Assembly (NCBI RefSeq): GCF_002897035.1
Contig: NZ_BAUX01000003.1
Coordinates: 124,001-188,000, forward strand
Length of the DNA: 64,000 nt
Direction: 5' to 3'
From: Methylopila sp. Yamaguchi
GTDB taxonomy: Bacteria > Pseudomonadota > Alphaproteobacteria > Rhizobiales > Methylopilaceae
Notes under the pieces: model-generated
The model's input: only the letters and a program-made list of their open reading frames with translations
Told to the model about the DNA's origin: nothing
The model's database searches: none
Shown: piece by piece, positions 29,600 to 39,513 of the stretch
Numbering within the stretch: position 1 is the stretch's first letter
Layout: every line of letters begins with the position of its first letter
Made by a program: the position numbers and the translations under genes

Positions 29600-30460
29600 A
29601 TGTTTCCAACCGGACGTCTGACGACGCTCACGATCGCCGCCGCTGCGGCCTCGATCATCGGCGCCGCCCCGGCGCTGGCCGCCGCCGGCCAGCCCAGCCC
29701 GTGGGAGGTCGGCTTCCAGGACGCCGTCACGCCGATCTTCGAGCAGATCCACGATTTTCATAACTTCATCCTGGCGATCATCACGGTCATCACGCTGTTC
29801 GTTCTGGCGCTGCTGATCTACGTCGTGGTGCGCTTCCGCGAGGACCGGAACCCGGTTCCCTCCAAGACCACGCATCACACGATGCTCGAGGTCGTCTGGA
29901 CGATCGCGCCGGTGCTGATCCTGGTCGCGATCGCCGTGCCTTCCTTCCGCCTTCTCTACGCCCAGTACACGCCGCCCCCTGGCGATCTGAACATCAAGAT
30001 CGTCGGCCGCCAGTGGAACTGGGACATCGTCTATCCCGACGCCGACGAGCTGACGCTCACCGCTGTGATGGCTCAGGACAGCGACCTCAAGCCCGGCCAG
30101 CCCCGGCTGCTGAGCGTCGACAACGAGGCCGTCGTGCCGGTCGGCAAGGTGGTCCGCGTGCAGGTCACCTCCGAGGACGTGATCCACTCCTTCGCCATGC
30201 CGTCCTTCGGCGTGAAGGTGGACGCCGTTCCGGGCCGCAACAATGAGACCTGGTTCCGCGCCGACAAGGAGGGCGTGTACCACGGCCAGTGCTCCGAACT
30301 CTGCGGCCAGGACCACGCCTTCATGCCGATCGTGATCCGGGTGGTGAACGAGGAGCTGTACGGCCGCTGGCTCGAAGCCGCGAAGTCGGACACCGAAGAA
30401 GCCAAGAAGCTGCTCGAGGCGTCGATCGAGCAGGGCGGCGCGACCGTCGCGCAGCGCTGA
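29600..30460 (+). CDS. coxB: Cytochrome c oxidase subunit II
   Basis: This 286-residue subunit carries the CuA centre that accepts electrons from cytochrome c. A signal peptide (1-24) is followed by two membrane helices (about 47-70 and 85-110) and the periplasmic cupredoxin domain. CuA ligands lie in [14 protein letters not shown] and in [12 protein letters not shown]. The electron-entry aromatic patch [11 protein letters not shown] is present. The start at 29600 follows GAGAGG. It opens the coxB-coxA-ctaB-coxF-ctaG-coxC-DUF983-surf1 cluster. Confidence 0.97.
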   Translation: MFPTGRLTTLTIAAAAASIIGAAPALAAAGQPSPWEVGFQDAVTPIFEQIHDFHNFILAIITVITLFVLALLIYVVVRFREDRNPVPSKTTHHTMLEVVWTIAPVLILVAIAVPSFRLLYAQYTPPPGDLNIKIVGRQWNWDIVYPDADELTLTAVMAQDSDLKPGQPRLLSVDNEAVVPVGKVVRVQVTSEDVIHSFAMPSFGVKVDAVPGRNNETWFRADKEGVYHGQCSELCGQDHAFMPIVIRVVNEELYGRWLEAAKSDTEEAKKLLEASIEQGGATVAQR

Positions 30461-30500
30461 TCGACCGCCCGAAAAAGACTTGAGTCAGGGAGACGAGGCT

Positions 30501-32111
30501 ATGGCCACTGCGGCTCACGCCCATGGTACGACGCACCCGGGGCACGACCACCCGACGGGATGGCGGCGCTACGTGTATTCGACGAACCACAAAGACATCG
30601 GCACGATGTACCTGATCTTCGCGATCTGCGCGGGGATCCTGGGCGGCGCGCTCTCGATCGGCATCCGCCTCGAGCTGCAGCAGCCGGGCATGCAGTTCTT
30701 CACGAACCCAAACACGTTCAACGCCTTCACCACGGCGCACGGCCTCATCATGATCTTCTTCATGGTGATGCCGGCGATGATCGGCGGCTTCGGCAACTGG
30801 TTCGTGCCCCTCATGATCGGCGCGCCTGACATGGCGTTCCCGCGCATGAACAACATCTCCTTCTGGCTGCTGATCCCGGCGGTCGGCCTGCTGATCACTT
30901 CGCTCTTCGTCGAGGGCGCCCCAGGCTCGCACGGCGTCTCGGGCGGCTGGACGATCTATCCGCCCTATTCGACGAGCGGCCAGCCCGGCCCGGCCATGGA
31001 CTTCGCGATCCTCGGCCTGCACATCGCGGGCGCCTCGTCGATCCTCGGCGCGATCAACTTCATCACCACGATCTTCAACATGCGCGCCCCCGGCATGACG
31101 CTGCACAAGATGCCGCTGTTCGCCTGGGCCGTGCTCGTGACCGCCTTCCTGCTGCTGCTCTCGCTCCCGGTCCTCGCCGGCGCGATCACCATGTTGCTCA
31201 CCGACCGCAACTTCGGCACGACCTTCTTCTCGCCGGCCGGCGGCGGCGACCCGATTCTCTACCAGCACCTGTTCTGGTTCTTCGGGCACCCGGAGGTGTA
31301 CATCCTGATCCTGCCGGGCTTCGGCATCATCAGCCACATCATCTCGACCTTCTCGCGCAAGCCCGTGTTCGGCTACCTCGGCATGGCCTACGCCATGGTC
31401 GCGATCGGCGTGGTCGGCTTCGTCGTGTGGGCGCACCACATGTACACCACCGGCATTTCCGTGAACACGCAGGCGTACTTCGTGTTCGCCACCATGGTCA
31501 TCGCGGTTCCGACGGGCGTGAAGATCTTCTCGTGGATCGCGACGATGTGGGGCGGTTCGATCAGCCTCCGCGCCCCGATGTACTGGGCGATCGGCTTCAT
31601 CTTCCTGTTTACGCTCGGCGGCGTCACCGGCGTGGTGCTGTCCAACGCCGGCATCGATCGCTCGCTGCACGACACCTACTACGTGGTCGCTCACTTCCAC
31701 TACGTGCTGTCGCTCGGCGCCGTGTTCGCCATCTTCGCGGGCTGGTACTACTGGTTCCCCAAGATGTTCGGTTACATGTACAACGAGACGATCGCGAAGA
31801 CCCACTTCTGGGTCACGTTCATCGGCGTGAACCTCGTGTTCTTCCCGCAGCACTTCCTCGGCCTGTCGGGCATGCCGCGCCGCTACGTCGACTATCCCGA
31901 CGCGTTCGCGGGCTGGAACTTTGTGTCCTCTGTCGGTTCGTACATCTCGGCGGTCGGCGTGTTCATCTTCCTCTACGGCGTCGTCGAGGCCTTCTCGAAG
32001 AAGCGCGTGGCGGGCGATAACCCCTGGGGTCCGGGCGCTACCACGCTCGAGTGGACGCTGCCTTCGCCCCCGCCGTTCCACCAGTTCGAGACGCTGCCCC
32101 GCGTGAAGTGA
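30501..32111 (+). CDS. coxA: Cytochrome c oxidase subunit I (aa3 type)
   Basis: This 536-residue catalytic subunit has 12 membrane helices and binds heme a, heme a3 and CuB. The heme a ligand is in [17 protein letters not shown], and the CuB/Tyr cross-link motif is [17 protein letters not shown]. The heme a3/heme a His pair is in [18 protein letters not shown], and [14 protein letters not shown] is typical. A His-rich N-terminus ([19 protein letters not shown]) is common in alphaproteobacteria. The ATG at 30501 follows AGGGAGACGAGG; a TTG seven codons upstream is less likely. Confidence 0.97.
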   Translation: MATAAHAHGTTHPGHDHPTGWRRYVYSTNHKDIGTMYLIFAICAGILGGALSIGIRLELQQPGMQFFTNPNTFNAFTTAHGLIMIFFMVMPAMIGGFGNWFVPLMIGAPDMAFPRMNNISFWLLIPAVGLLITSLFVEGAPGSHGVSGGWTIYPPYSTSGQPGPAMDFAILGLHIAGASSILGAINFITTIFNMRAPGMTLHKMPLFAWAVLVTAFLLLLSLPVLAGAITMLLTDRNFGTTFFSPAGGGDPILYQHLFWFFGHPEVYILILPGFGIISHIISTFSRKPVFGYLGMAYAMVAIGVVGFVVWAHHMYTTGISVNTQAYFVFATMVIAVPTGVKIFSWIATMWGGSISLRAPMYWAIGFIFLFTLGGVTGVVLSNAGIDRSLHDTYYVVAHFHYVLSLGAVFAIFAGWYYWFPKMFGYMYNETIAKTHFWVTFIGVNLVFFPQHFLGLSGMPRRYVDYPDAFAGWNFVSSVGSYISAVGVFIFLYGVVEAFSKKRVAGDNPWGPGATTLEWTLPSPPPFHQFETLPRVK

Positions 32112-32117
32112 CCTTCT

Positions 32118-32152
32118 GAGCGGCCGGGCGGGCCTCGCCCCTCCGGCCGCTC
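32118..32152 (+). terminator. GC-rich hairpin after coxA
   Basis: Arms gagcggccgg (32118-32127) and ccggccgctc (32143-32152) pair perfectly over ten bases, six bases after the coxA stop. There is no U-tract, and ctaB starts 44 bases later, so it may tune relative expression or protect the coxBA message more than end it. Confidence 0.5.
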
Positions 32153-32195
32153 CCGCCCCGACCGGGCTCAACTCAAGTCAGGCGCGTACCTCCCC

Positions 32196-33161
32196 ATGTC
32201 CCTCGCTCACGACGATCATCTCGACGCCCCGACGCTGACGGGCCCCGGCCCGAGCCTCGCGGGCGTGGAGGACTTCGTCGCGCTCTTGAAGCCGCGGGTG
32301 ATGTCGCTCGTGATCTTCACGGCGCTCGTCGGCCTCGTCGCCGCTCCCGGCGGCCTGCACCCCGTGCTCGGCGCGATCGCGCTGCTTTGCGTCGCCGTCG
32401 GCGCCGGGGCTTCGGGGGCGCTGAACATGTGGTGGGACGCCGACATCGACGCGGTGATGACCCGCACCCAGAACCGCCCGATCCCGGCGGGACGCGTCGC
32501 GCCCGGCGAGGCGCTCGGCTTCGGCCTGCTGCTCTCCGGCGTTTCGGTGATGCTGCTCGGCCTCGCCACCAACTGGCTGGCGGGCGGGCTGCTCGCCTTC
32601 ACGATCTTCTTCTACGTCGTCGTCTACACGATGTGGCTGAAGCGCTGGACGCCTCAGAACATCGTCATCGGCGGGCTCGCCGGCGCGCTGCCGCCGATGA
32701 TCGGCTGGGCCGCGGCGACGGGAACCGTCGGGCTCGAGAGCGCGACGCTGGTCGCCATCATCTTCATGTGGACGCCGCCGCACTTCTGGGCGCTCGCCCT
32801 GATCAAGTCCGAGGACTATGCGCGGGCGGGCGTGCCCATGCTTCCGGTCGTCGCCGGCGAGGACGAGACCCGCAAGCAGATCCTGCTCTATTCCATCGCG
32901 CTGGCGCCGCTCGGCGTGCTGCCGGCCGGGATCGGGCTTGGCGGATGGGCCTACCTGGCGCTGTCGAGCGTCGCCGGCCTGGCGTTCGTCGGCTTCGCCT
33001 GGCGGGTCTACCGGCAGCGGGAGGGCGCCCCCGCGCGTCGCGCCGCGGGTAAGCTGTTCGCCTATTCGCTGTTCTACCTGACGGCGCTGTTCGCGACGAT
33101 CCTGATCGAAAAGAGCCTCGGGGTCGCGGCGCTGACCGCGCCTTTCGACGGCTGGGTATGA
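32196..33161 (+). CDS. ctaB: Protoheme IX farnesyltransferase (heme O synthase)
   Basis: This 321-residue UbiA-family membrane enzyme adds a farnesyl group to heme B, the first step to heme A. The first Asp-rich motif is in [20 protein letters not shown] (about 77-96) and the conserved segment [20 protein letters not shown] follows. About nine membrane helices are visible. Its stop overlaps the coxF start (ATGA). It lies inside the oxidase cluster whose product it serves. Confidence 0.95.
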   Translation: MSLAHDDHLDAPTLTGPGPSLAGVEDFVALLKPRVMSLVIFTALVGLVAAPGGLHPVLGAIALLCVAVGAGASGALNMWWDADIDAVMTRTQNRPIPAGRVAPGEALGFGLLLSGVSVMLLGLATNWLAGGLLAFTIFFYVVVYTMWLKRWTPQNIVIGGLAGALPPMIGWAAATGTVGLESATLVAIIFMWTPPHFWALALIKSEDYARAGVPMLPVVAGEDETRKQILLYSIALAPLGVLPAGIGLGGWAYLALSSVAGLAFVGFAWRVYRQREGAPARRAAGKLFAYSLFYLTALFATILIEKSLGVAALTAPFDGWV

Positions 33162-33319
33162 TGGCCGAGGAGGATGGCGTCCGCCTTACCACCGAGCAGC
33201 AGCGTCAGCGGCGGCGGCGGAACGTCGCCATCGCTTGGGCGCTCGGCGCGCTGGTGGTTCTGTTCTGGCTGGTGACGATCTTCAAACTGGGCGGCAACGT
33301 CCTCAACCGGCCCCTGTGA
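33158..33319 (+). CDS. CoxF-type small membrane protein of the oxidase cluster
   Basis: This 53-residue protein starts [20 protein letters not shown]. It has a charged N-terminus and one membrane helix (about 25-43, [18 protein letters not shown]), ending GGNVLNRPL. Short proteins of this kind sit between ctaB and ctaG in alphaproteobacterial aa3 clusters and are annotated CoxF. It overlaps ctaB by four bases and ends 16 bases before ctaG, so position supports it. Molecular role unknown. Confidence 0.8.
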   Translation: MMAEEDGVRLTTEQQRQRRRRNVAIAWALGALVVLFWLVTIFKLGGNVLNRPL

Positions 33320-33335
33320 GCGTGGAGACCGAGCG

Positions 33336-33935
33336 GTGACCGAACCGGCGCCGAACACGACGACCGATCTTGCCCGCCGCCACCGCAACGTGGCTGCGGC
33401 CTGCGGCCTGTTCGTCGCTGTGATGGTCGGCGCGGCTTTCGCCGCGGTGCCGCTCTACGACATGTTCTGCCGCGCGACCGGGTTCGACGGCACCACGCAG
33501 GTCGCGAAGGTGGCGCCAGAGGCGGCTCTGGACCGCACGATGATCGTCCGGTTCGACGGCAACGTGGCTCAGGGGCTCGACTGGGACTTCCGGCCGGAGG
33601 TCACCACGACGACGGTGAAGGTCGGCGAGACCAAGCTCGTGAACTTCAAGGTCCGCAACCGTTCGGACCGGGAACTGTCGGGAACCGCGACCTACAACGT
33701 CACGCCCGAGACCACCGGCGCCTACTTCGCCAAGCTGCAGTGCTTCTGTTTCACCGAGCAGACGCTGAAGCCCGGCGAGGAGATCGACATGCCGGTGGCT
33801 TTCTTCGTCGATCCGACGATCGCGGATGAGCGCGAGCTCGACCGCGTGAAGCAGATCACGCTGTCCTACACGTTCTTCCCGGCGAAGGGCCCGAAGCCGC
33901 TCGCCGCCGTGAAGGACGACCGACCGAAACTCTAG
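33336..33935 (+). CDS. ctaG: Cytochrome c oxidase assembly protein CtaG/Cox11
   Basis: This 199-residue copper chaperone delivers copper to the CuB site of subunit I. It has one membrane helix (about 18-40, followed by VPLYDMFCRATGFDGTTQVA). The periplasmic beta-barrel carries the copper motif KLQCFCFTEQTLKPGEEIDM, and the conserved end segment is ITLSYTFFPAKG. It starts with GTG after GAGCG and lies between coxF and coxC. Confidence 0.95.
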   Translation: MTEPAPNTTTDLARRHRNVAAACGLFVAVMVGAAFAAVPLYDMFCRATGFDGTTQVAKVAPEAALDRTMIVRFDGNVAQGLDWDFRPEVTTTTVKVGETKLVNFKVRNRSDRELSGTATYNVTPETTGAYFAKLQCFCFTEQTLKPGEEIDMPVAFFVDPTIADERELDRVKQITLSYTFFPAKGPKPLAAVKDDRPKL

Positions 33936-33998
33936 ACGCTCACCGGGACGCGACGCGACAAGCGCTGCGATCCGAAGGACAATAACGGGGAGACGACC

Positions 33999-34835
33999 AT
34001 GGCCGACGCCCACGCCAAGCATCACGACTACCACCTTGTGGACCCGAGCCCGTGGCCGTTCCTCGCCTCCATGGCGGCGTTCGTTATGGCTGTCGGCGCG
34101 GTGCTCTGGATGCACGGCCACACGCCGTGGATCGCCGTCGCCGGTTTCGCGGGCGTGCTCTACACCGCGATCGCCTGGTGGCGCGACGTGATCAAGGAGG
34201 CCCACGCCGGCTTCCACACCCGCGTCGTTCAGATCCACATGCGCTACGGCATGATCCTGTTCATCGCCTCCGAGGTGATGTTCTTCGTCGCGTGGTTCTG
34301 GGCCTACTTCGACGTGGCGCTGTTCCCGAACGAGGCGCACCAGTTCCAGCGGCTTGAGGCGACCGGCGGCGTGTGGCCCCCCACGGGCATCCAGACCTTC
34401 GATCCCTGGCACCTGCCGCTGGTCAACACGCTGATCCTGCTGACGTCGGGCACCACGGTGACCTGGGCGCACCATGCGCTGCTGCACGGCGACCGCCGCA
34501 GCCTCAAGATCGGCCTGTGGCTGACGATCGGCCTCGGCGTGCTGTTCTCGGTGTTCCAGGCGATCGAGTACTCCGAGGCCGCGTTCAAGTTCTCCGAGAA
34601 CATTTACGGCGCGACCTTCTTCATGGCGACCGGCTTCCACGGCTTCCACGTCATCGTCGGCACCATCTTCCTCGCGGTCTGCCTCGCCCGCGTCTACGCC
34701 GGCCACTTCACGCCGAAGCAGCACTTCGGCTTTGAGGCGGCGGCCTGGTACTGGCACTTCGTCGACGTGGTGTGGCTGTTCCTGTTCATGGCCATCTACG
34801 TCTGGGGCGCCGGCGCGCACGCCGCGGCCCATTGA
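33999..34835 (+). CDS. coxC: Cytochrome c oxidase subunit III
   Basis: This 278-residue subunit has seven membrane helices. Motifs are [20 protein letters not shown] near the N-terminus, [20 protein letters not shown] (with the Glu conserved in subunit III) and the final [20 protein letters not shown]. The start follows GGGGAGACGACC. It belongs to the same transcript as coxB-coxA-ctaB-ctaG. Confidence 0.96.
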   Translation: MADAHAKHHDYHLVDPSPWPFLASMAAFVMAVGAVLWMHGHTPWIAVAGFAGVLYTAIAWWRDVIKEAHAGFHTRVVQIHMRYGMILFIASEVMFFVAWFWAYFDVALFPNEAHQFQRLEATGGVWPPTGIQTFDPWHLPLVNTLILLTSGTTVTWAHHALLHGDRRSLKIGLWLTIGLGVLFSVFQAIEYSEAAFKFSENIYGATFFMATGFHGFHVIVGTIFLAVCLARVYAGHFTPKQHFGFEAAAWYWHFVDVVWLFLFMAIYVWGAGAHAAAH

Positions 34836-34866
34836 CGGCGGCGCCCTCGGGGCGCCAGAGCTTCCG

Positions 34867-34897
34867 AAGGGCCGCCGGCGCCGCGCCGGCGGCCCTT
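34867..34897 (+). terminator. Perfect 15-base-pair hairpin between coxC and the DUF983 gene
   Basis: aagggccgccggcgc (34867-34881) pairs with gcgccggcggccctt (34883-34897) around a single base, so it is close to a perfect palindrome of 31 bases. It is not followed by a U-run (cgccgttcc). It could attenuate or end the structural-subunit transcript before the assembly genes, or stabilise its 3' end. Confidence 0.6.
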
Positions 34898-34917
34898 CGC
34901 CGTTCCAAGGACCCGCG

Positions 34918-35298
34918 ATGACGCCGCCCACCGTGTCTCAGACCCCCGTCAACGCCGCCGTCGCGGGGCTGCTGGGGCGCTGCCCCGCCTGCGGGAAAGG
35001 CAAGCTGTTCAAGGGCTTCATCGACCTGCCGCCGGCCTGCGAGGCCTGCGGCCTCGACTACGGCTTCGCGGACGCAGGCGACGGGCCGGCGGTGTTCGTC
35101 ACGCTAATCGCTGGGTTTCTCGTGCTCGGCTTCGTGCTGTGGTTCGAGTTCACGTTCGAACCGCCGTTCTGGGTTCATCTTCTCGTGTCGCTGCCCCTGA
35201 CGCTCCTCGTCTGCCTGGGAATGTTGCGCCTTTTGAAGGGCTTGCTGATCGCCCTCCAGCACCGCAACGCCGCCTCCGAGGCGAAGCTCGACCGATGA
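34918..35298 (+). CDS. DUF983 membrane protein of the oxidase cluster
   Basis: This 126-residue protein has an N-terminal zinc-ribbon-like region with two CxxC motifs (GRCPACGKGKLFKGFIDLPP then ACEACGLDYG) and two membrane helices (about 58-78 and 84-104). DUF983 proteins typically sit between coxC and surf1 in alphaproteobacteria and are presumed assembly factors. The stop overlaps the surf1 start (ATGA). Confidence 0.88.
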   Translation: MTPPTVSQTPVNAAVAGLLGRCPACGKGKLFKGFIDLPPACEACGLDYGFADAGDGPAVFVTLIAGFLVLGFVLWFEFTFEPPFWVHLLVSLPLTLLVCLGMLRLLKGLLIALQHRNAASEAKLDR

Positions 35299-36038
35299 CG
35301 GCCTCGCGCAAGCTCCTCGGCGCGGGGCTCGCGACGCTGGTCGCGCTCGGGCTTCTGATCGCCCTCGGCGTCTGGCAGTTGGAGCGGCTTGGCTGGAAGA
35401 ACGACCTTGTCGCCCGCATCTCCGCGCGGACGGAAGCCCCGCCCGTCGCGGCGCCCCCGGAAGCGGACTGGCCGAGGCTTGACTTTGACGCCTGGGGTTA
35501 CCGTCGGGTTAACCTGACCGGAACGTTCGCGCACCAGAACGAGGTCCGGGTCTACGTCGCGCTCAGCGACGCCCGCGGTCCGCTGTCCGGCCCGGGCTAC
35601 TTCATCCTGACGCCGCTCGTCCGCCCGGACGGATCTTCCGTCATCGTCAATCGCGGCTTCGTGCCGGAGCCGCTGGGCGATCCGGCGCGGCGGCCCGAAA
35701 CAAGGGTCGACGGACCCGTCTCGGTGACAGGTCTCCTGCGGGGGCCGGAAGACCGCAACCTCTTTACGCCCGCTGACGACCCTGCGAGGCGTCTCTTCTT
35801 TGCGCGCGATCCGAACGCGATCGCGTCCGCCCTTGGCCTGTCCCGCGTCGCGCCCTTCACGATCGACGCCGACGCCGCGTCGAGCCCCTGGGGGCTGCCG
35901 CAAGGGGGCGAGACGCGGGTGACCTTTCCCAACCGCCATCTCGAATACGCGCTCACCTGGTTCGGCCTCGCGGCCGCGCTTGCGGGGGTGTTCGCGGTCT
36001 ACGCCCTCCGGGTCGTGCGGGAGGGACGGAACTCCTGA
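35295..36038 (+). CDS. surf1: SURF1-family cytochrome oxidase assembly protein
   Basis: This 247-residue protein has two membrane helices, one at each end (about 8-26 and 219-240), and a periplasmic loop between them. SURF1 motifs are GVWQLERLGWKNDLVARI, VNLTGTFAHQNEVRVYV, GPGYFILTPLVRPDGSSVIV and NRHLEYALTWFGLAAAL. SURF1 helps insert heme a into subunit I. It is the last oxidase-assembly gene; thrC begins 80 bases later. Confidence 0.94.
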   Translation: MTASRKLLGAGLATLVALGLLIALGVWQLERLGWKNDLVARISARTEAPPVAAPPEADWPRLDFDAWGYRRVNLTGTFAHQNEVRVYVALSDARGPLSGPGYFILTPLVRPDGSSVIVNRGFVPEPLGDPARRPETRVDGPVSVTGLLRGPEDRNLFTPADDPARRLFFARDPNAIASALGLSRVAPFTIDADAASSPWGLPQGGETRVTFPNRHLEYALTWFGLAAALAGVFAVYALRVVREGRNS

Positions 36039-36118
36039 GCTCCGCAGCGCTTGCGGGGCCGGGCCCGCGGGCCTAGTTTGACGCCCTCATTTTCCAGTTT
36101 CGACGGAGCATCTTCGGC

Positions 36119-37537
36119 ATGGCTGTCGCCTATGTCTCGACCCGCGGCGACGCGCCCAGGCTCGGTTTCACCGACGCGATGCTGGCGGGGCTCGCGCGCG
36201 ACGGCGGCCTTTACGTGCCGGAGACCTGGCCCACGCTCTCCCGCGACGAGATCGCCGCGCTTGCGGGCCGCCCCTACGCCGAGATAGCCGAGGCCGTGAT
36301 CGCCCCCTTCGTCGGCGACGCGATCCCGGCGCCGACGCTGCGGGCGATGATCCAGGAGGCCTATGGCTCGTTCCGCCACCCGGCGACCACGCCGCTGGTG
36401 CAGACCGGGCCGAACCGCTTCGTGCTGGAGCTGTTCCACGGGCCGACGCTCGCCTTCAAGGACGTCGCCATGCAGCTGCTCGCGCGGCTGATGGACTACG
36501 CCTTGGCCGAGCGCGGCCAGCGCGCGACCATCGTCGGCGCGACCTCCGGCGACACCGGCGGCGCCGCGATCGAGGCCTTCCGCGGGCGCTCGCGGCTCGA
36601 CGTCTTCATCCTGATGCCGGACGGCAAGGTGAGCGAGGTCCAGCGCCGTCAGATGACCACCGTGCCGGACGTCAACGTCCACGCCATCGCGATCGACGGC
36701 TCGTTCGACGACGCGCAGGCGCACGTGAAGGCCATGTTCAATCATCACGCCTTCCGGGACCGCCTGGCGCTCGCCGGCGTCAACTCGATCAACTGGGCGC
36801 GGGTGCTGGCGCAAGCGGTCTATTATTTCGCGGCCGCTCTCGCGCTCGGCGCGCCGCACCGCAAGGTCGATTTCGTGGTGCCGACAGGCAACTTCGGCGA
36901 CGTCTTCGCGGGCTATGTGGCGAAGCGCATGGGGCTGCCTATCGGCCGGCTCGTCATCGCCACCAACGTCAACGACATTCTTGCCCGCACGCTCGAGACC
37001 GGGCGTTACGAGGTCACCGGCGTCACCGCGACGACCTCGCCCTCCATGGACATCCAGGTGTCATCGAACTTCGAGCGGCTTCTGTTCGACGCCCTCGGCC
37101 GCGATCCCTCAAAGGTGCGCGCCGCGATGGCCTCCCTCGGGCAGTCCGGCGCCTTCACGCTGGAGCCGGACGCGCTCGCGGCCATCCGCGCGGAGTTCGA
37201 CGCCGCGCGCGCCGACGAGGCGACGGTCGGGCGCACCATCGGCCGCGTGCTTAAGGACGCCGGCTACCTGCTCGACACCCACACTGCGGTCGCCTACGCC
37301 GTCGCCGATCACGCAGCGCTCGATCCGGCGACGCCGACCGTGGTGCTTTCGACCGCCCATCCCGCCAAGTTTCCGGACGCGGTGCAGGCGGCTTCCGGCG
37401 TGCGGCCCATTTTGCCGCCGCATCTCGCGGACCTGCTGCAGCGGCCCGAGCGCCTCAAGCGCCTGCCGAACGACGTCGCGGCGATCGAGGCTTACGTGTC
37501 GGACCACGCCCGGGTGCTGCGGGACGCCGCCGCGTGA
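36119..37537 (+). CDS. thrC: Threonine synthase
   Basis: This 472-residue PLP enzyme converts O-phosphohomoserine to threonine. The PLP Lys is in FHGPTLAFKDVAMQLLARLM (about 118) and the phosphate loop is ATSGDTGGAAIEAF. PTGNFGDVFAGYVAKRMGLP and the N-terminal RGDAPRLGFTDAMLAGLARD complete the family pattern of the fungal/proteobacterial type. The stop overlaps the M16 peptidase start. thrB is elsewhere in the window (45.9 kb). Confidence 0.96.
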   Translation: MAVAYVSTRGDAPRLGFTDAMLAGLARDGGLYVPETWPTLSRDEIAALAGRPYAEIAEAVIAPFVGDAIPAPTLRAMIQEAYGSFRHPATTPLVQTGPNRFVLELFHGPTLAFKDVAMQLLARLMDYALAERGQRATIVGATSGDTGGAAIEAFRGRSRLDVFILMPDGKVSEVQRRQMTTVPDVNVHAIAIDGSFDDAQAHVKAMFNHHAFRDRLALAGVNSINWARVLAQAVYYFAAALALGAPHRKVDFVVPTGNFGDVFAGYVAKRMGLPIGRLVIATNVNDILARTLETGRYEVTGVTATTSPSMDIQVSSNFERLLFDALGRDPSKVRAAMASLGQSGAFTLEPDALAAIRAEFDAARADEATVGRTIGRVLKDAGYLLDTHTAVAYAVADHAALDPATPTVVLSTAHPAKFPDAVQAASGVRPILPPHLADLLQRPERLKRLPNDVAAIEAYVSDHARVLRDAAA

Positions 37538-38808
37538 GCGCCCGCCTCACCACGCTTCCCTCCGGCCTCGCCGTCGTCACCGACGCGATGCCCGAGCTCG
37601 GGACGGCGGCCGTCGGCGTCTCTTTCGGGGCCGGCGCCCGGTCGGAGCGCGAGGAGGAGCACGGGCTCGCCCACCTGCTCGAGCACATGGCGTTCAAGGG
37701 CACCGCGCGGCGCTCCGCGCTCGCCATCGCGGAGGAGATCGAGCAGGTCGGCGGCGATCTCAACGCCGCGACCGGCGTGGAGCAGACCGCCTATTCCGCA
37801 CGCGTGCTGGCCGCCGACGTGGAGCTGGCGCTCGACATGCTGGCCGACATCGTCACCGAGCCCGCCTTCGATCCGGACGAGCTGAAGCGCGAGCAGAACG
37901 TCATCGTGCAGGAGATCGGTTCGGTCGAGGACACGCCCGACGACCTCGTGTTCGACATGCTCCAGGAAGCGGCTTTTCCCGGCCAGCCGCTCGGCCGCTC
38001 GATCCTCGGCACGGAGCAGACCGTGCGCGGGCTGGACCGGCGCGCGCTCGCGGGCTTCCTCGCCCGCAACTACACCTCCGGCGGCGCGGTCGTCGTCGCG
38101 GCCGGGGCGGTCGAGCACGACGCCTTCGTGGAGGCCGCGGCGCGTCTGTTCGACCGACTGCCGGCCGGGGAGGCGGAGACGCCGAAGGCCGCGATCTACC
38201 GCGGCGGCGACAAGCGGGCGAAGCGCGATCTCGAGCAGCTCCATGTCGCGATCGCCTTCGAGGGCCGCCCCTATGAGGCGCCCGACGCCTACGCGGCGCA
38301 GGTGTTCACGAACCTTGTCGGCGGGGGCATGTCCTCCCGCCTGTTCCAGGAGGTGCGCGAGAACCGCGGTCTCGCGTACTCCGTGCACGCCTTCCATTGG
38401 GGCTACGCCGACGCCGGCCTCTTCGGCGCCTACGCCGGCCTCGGGCCGGAAGACGCGGCCGAGATCCTGCCTGTCATGCTTGACGTGTTGCACGACGCCG
38501 CGGACGGCGCGACCGAGCGCGAGGTGCTCCGCGCCAAGGCGCAGATGAGGGCGGGGCTGCTGATGTCGCTGGAGCAGGCGGCGTCCCGCGCCGACCACCA
38601 CGCCCGCCACCAGCTCGCCCACGGGCGGCCGCTTGATCTGGAGGAGACGCTCGCCAAGATCGAGGCGGTGACGGTGGAGGACGCGCGGGCCGCGGGCAAG
38701 CTCATGCTGGGCTCCGCGCCGACTCTCGCCGCCATAGGCCCGACGCGGGGGCTGATGCGCGAAGATCGCCTGGCCGAACGGCTGGGCGCGCGGCGCTCCG
38801 CGGCCTGA
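37534..38808 (+). CDS. M16-family zinc peptidase (processing-peptidase-like)
   Basis: This 424-residue protein has the inverted zinc motif HLLEHMAFKGT (HxxEH, about 47-51) with the distal Glu about 76 residues on (LKREQNVIVQEIG). The C-terminal M16 half has GGGMSSRLFQEVRENRGLAY. Alphaproteobacterial members next to thrC resemble the mitochondrial processing peptidase beta subunit. Start GTG at 37534 overlaps the thrC stop (GTGA). The predicted location is cytoplasmic or periplasmic; I see no signal peptide. Confidence 0.93.
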   Translation: MSARLTTLPSGLAVVTDAMPELGTAAVGVSFGAGARSEREEEHGLAHLLEHMAFKGTARRSALAIAEEIEQVGGDLNAATGVEQTAYSARVLAADVELALDMLADIVTEPAFDPDELKREQNVIVQEIGSVEDTPDDLVFDMLQEAAFPGQPLGRSILGTEQTVRGLDRRALAGFLARNYTSGGAVVVAAGAVEHDAFVEAAARLFDRLPAGEAETPKAAIYRGGDKRAKRDLEQLHVAIAFEGRPYEAPDAYAAQVFTNLVGGGMSSRLFQEVRENRGLAYSVHAFHWGYADAGLFGAYAGLGPEDAAEILPVMLDVLHDAADGATEREVLRAKAQMRAGLLMSLEQAASRADHHARHQLAHGRPLDLEETLAKIEAVTVEDARAAGKLMLGSAPTLAAIGPTRGLMREDRLAERLGARRSAA

Positions 38809-38818
38809 GACCGCGGGG

Positions 38819-39403
38819 ATGGCGTTCTTCCGGACGCTGGCGGCGGCGGAGCTGGTGCCCACGGTCGCTGGCGACGGGGTCACCCTCCGCACGCCCCAGA
38901 TGGCGGACTATCAGGCCTGGGCGGACCTGAGAGCCGCCAGCCGCTCTTTCCTGCGGCCGTGGGAGCCGATCTGGCCCGCCGACGACCTGACGCGGCTTGC
39001 CTACCGCCGCCGTCTGAAGCGCTACGTGCGCGAGATCGAGCAGGACCAGGCGTATCCGTTCTTCGTGTTCGACGCCGACGGGCGGCTGGTGGGCGGCGTC
39101 ACGCTGAGCCAGGTGCGCCGCGGCGTCTCCCAGACCTGCTCGGTCGGCTACTGGATGGGCGAACCTCACGCCGGCCGGGGCCTGATGACCAAGGCGGTGC
39201 GCGCGCTCGCGCCCTTCGTGTTCACCCAGCTGAAGCTGCGCCGGATCGAGGCCGCCTGCCTGCCCTTCAACGCCGCGTCGATCCGCCTGCTGGAAAAGAC
39301 GGGGTTCCAGAAGGAGGGCTATGCGCGGGAATATCTGTGCATCGACGGCGTCTGGCAGGACCACTTGCTTTACGCGCTTCTGCGAAGCGACGCCGTGGGC
39401 TAA
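38819..39403 (+). CDS. GNAT acetyltransferase, RimJ-like
   Basis: This 194-residue protein matches the RimJ/RimL group: VTLRTPQMADYQAWADLRAA at the N-terminus, the acetyl-CoA loop SVGYWMGEPHAGRGLMTKAV (about 104-123) and the C-terminal FNAASIRLLEKTGFQKEGYA then YLCIDGVWQDHLLYAL. RimJ acetylates the N-terminus of ribosomal protein S5 in E. coli; the substrate here is not known. It follows the M16 gene by ten bases, and the thrC-M16-GNAT order is common in Hyphomicrobiales. Confidence 0.9.
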   Translation: MAFFRTLAAAELVPTVAGDGVTLRTPQMADYQAWADLRAASRSFLRPWEPIWPADDLTRLAYRRRLKRYVREIEQDQAYPFFVFDADGRLVGGVTLSQVRRGVSQTCSVGYWMGEPHAGRGLMTKAVRALAPFVFTQLKLRRIEAACLPFNAASIRLLEKTGFQKEGYAREYLCIDGVWQDHLLYALLRSDAVG

Positions 39404-39513
39404 GTAGGTGCGGGTCGGCGTTCCGCGGAGCGGCCGACGCGATCGGGACCCGCGGTAAAAGCCGGGCCATCACCTCGCCGTCGCTCCGACGGCCTTCGGG
39501 GAGACGCCAAGCG

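Noticed and set aside
32321-33192. Long frames antisense to ctaB and other oxidase genes
   Set aside because: They are shadows of strongly conserved membrane protein genes.
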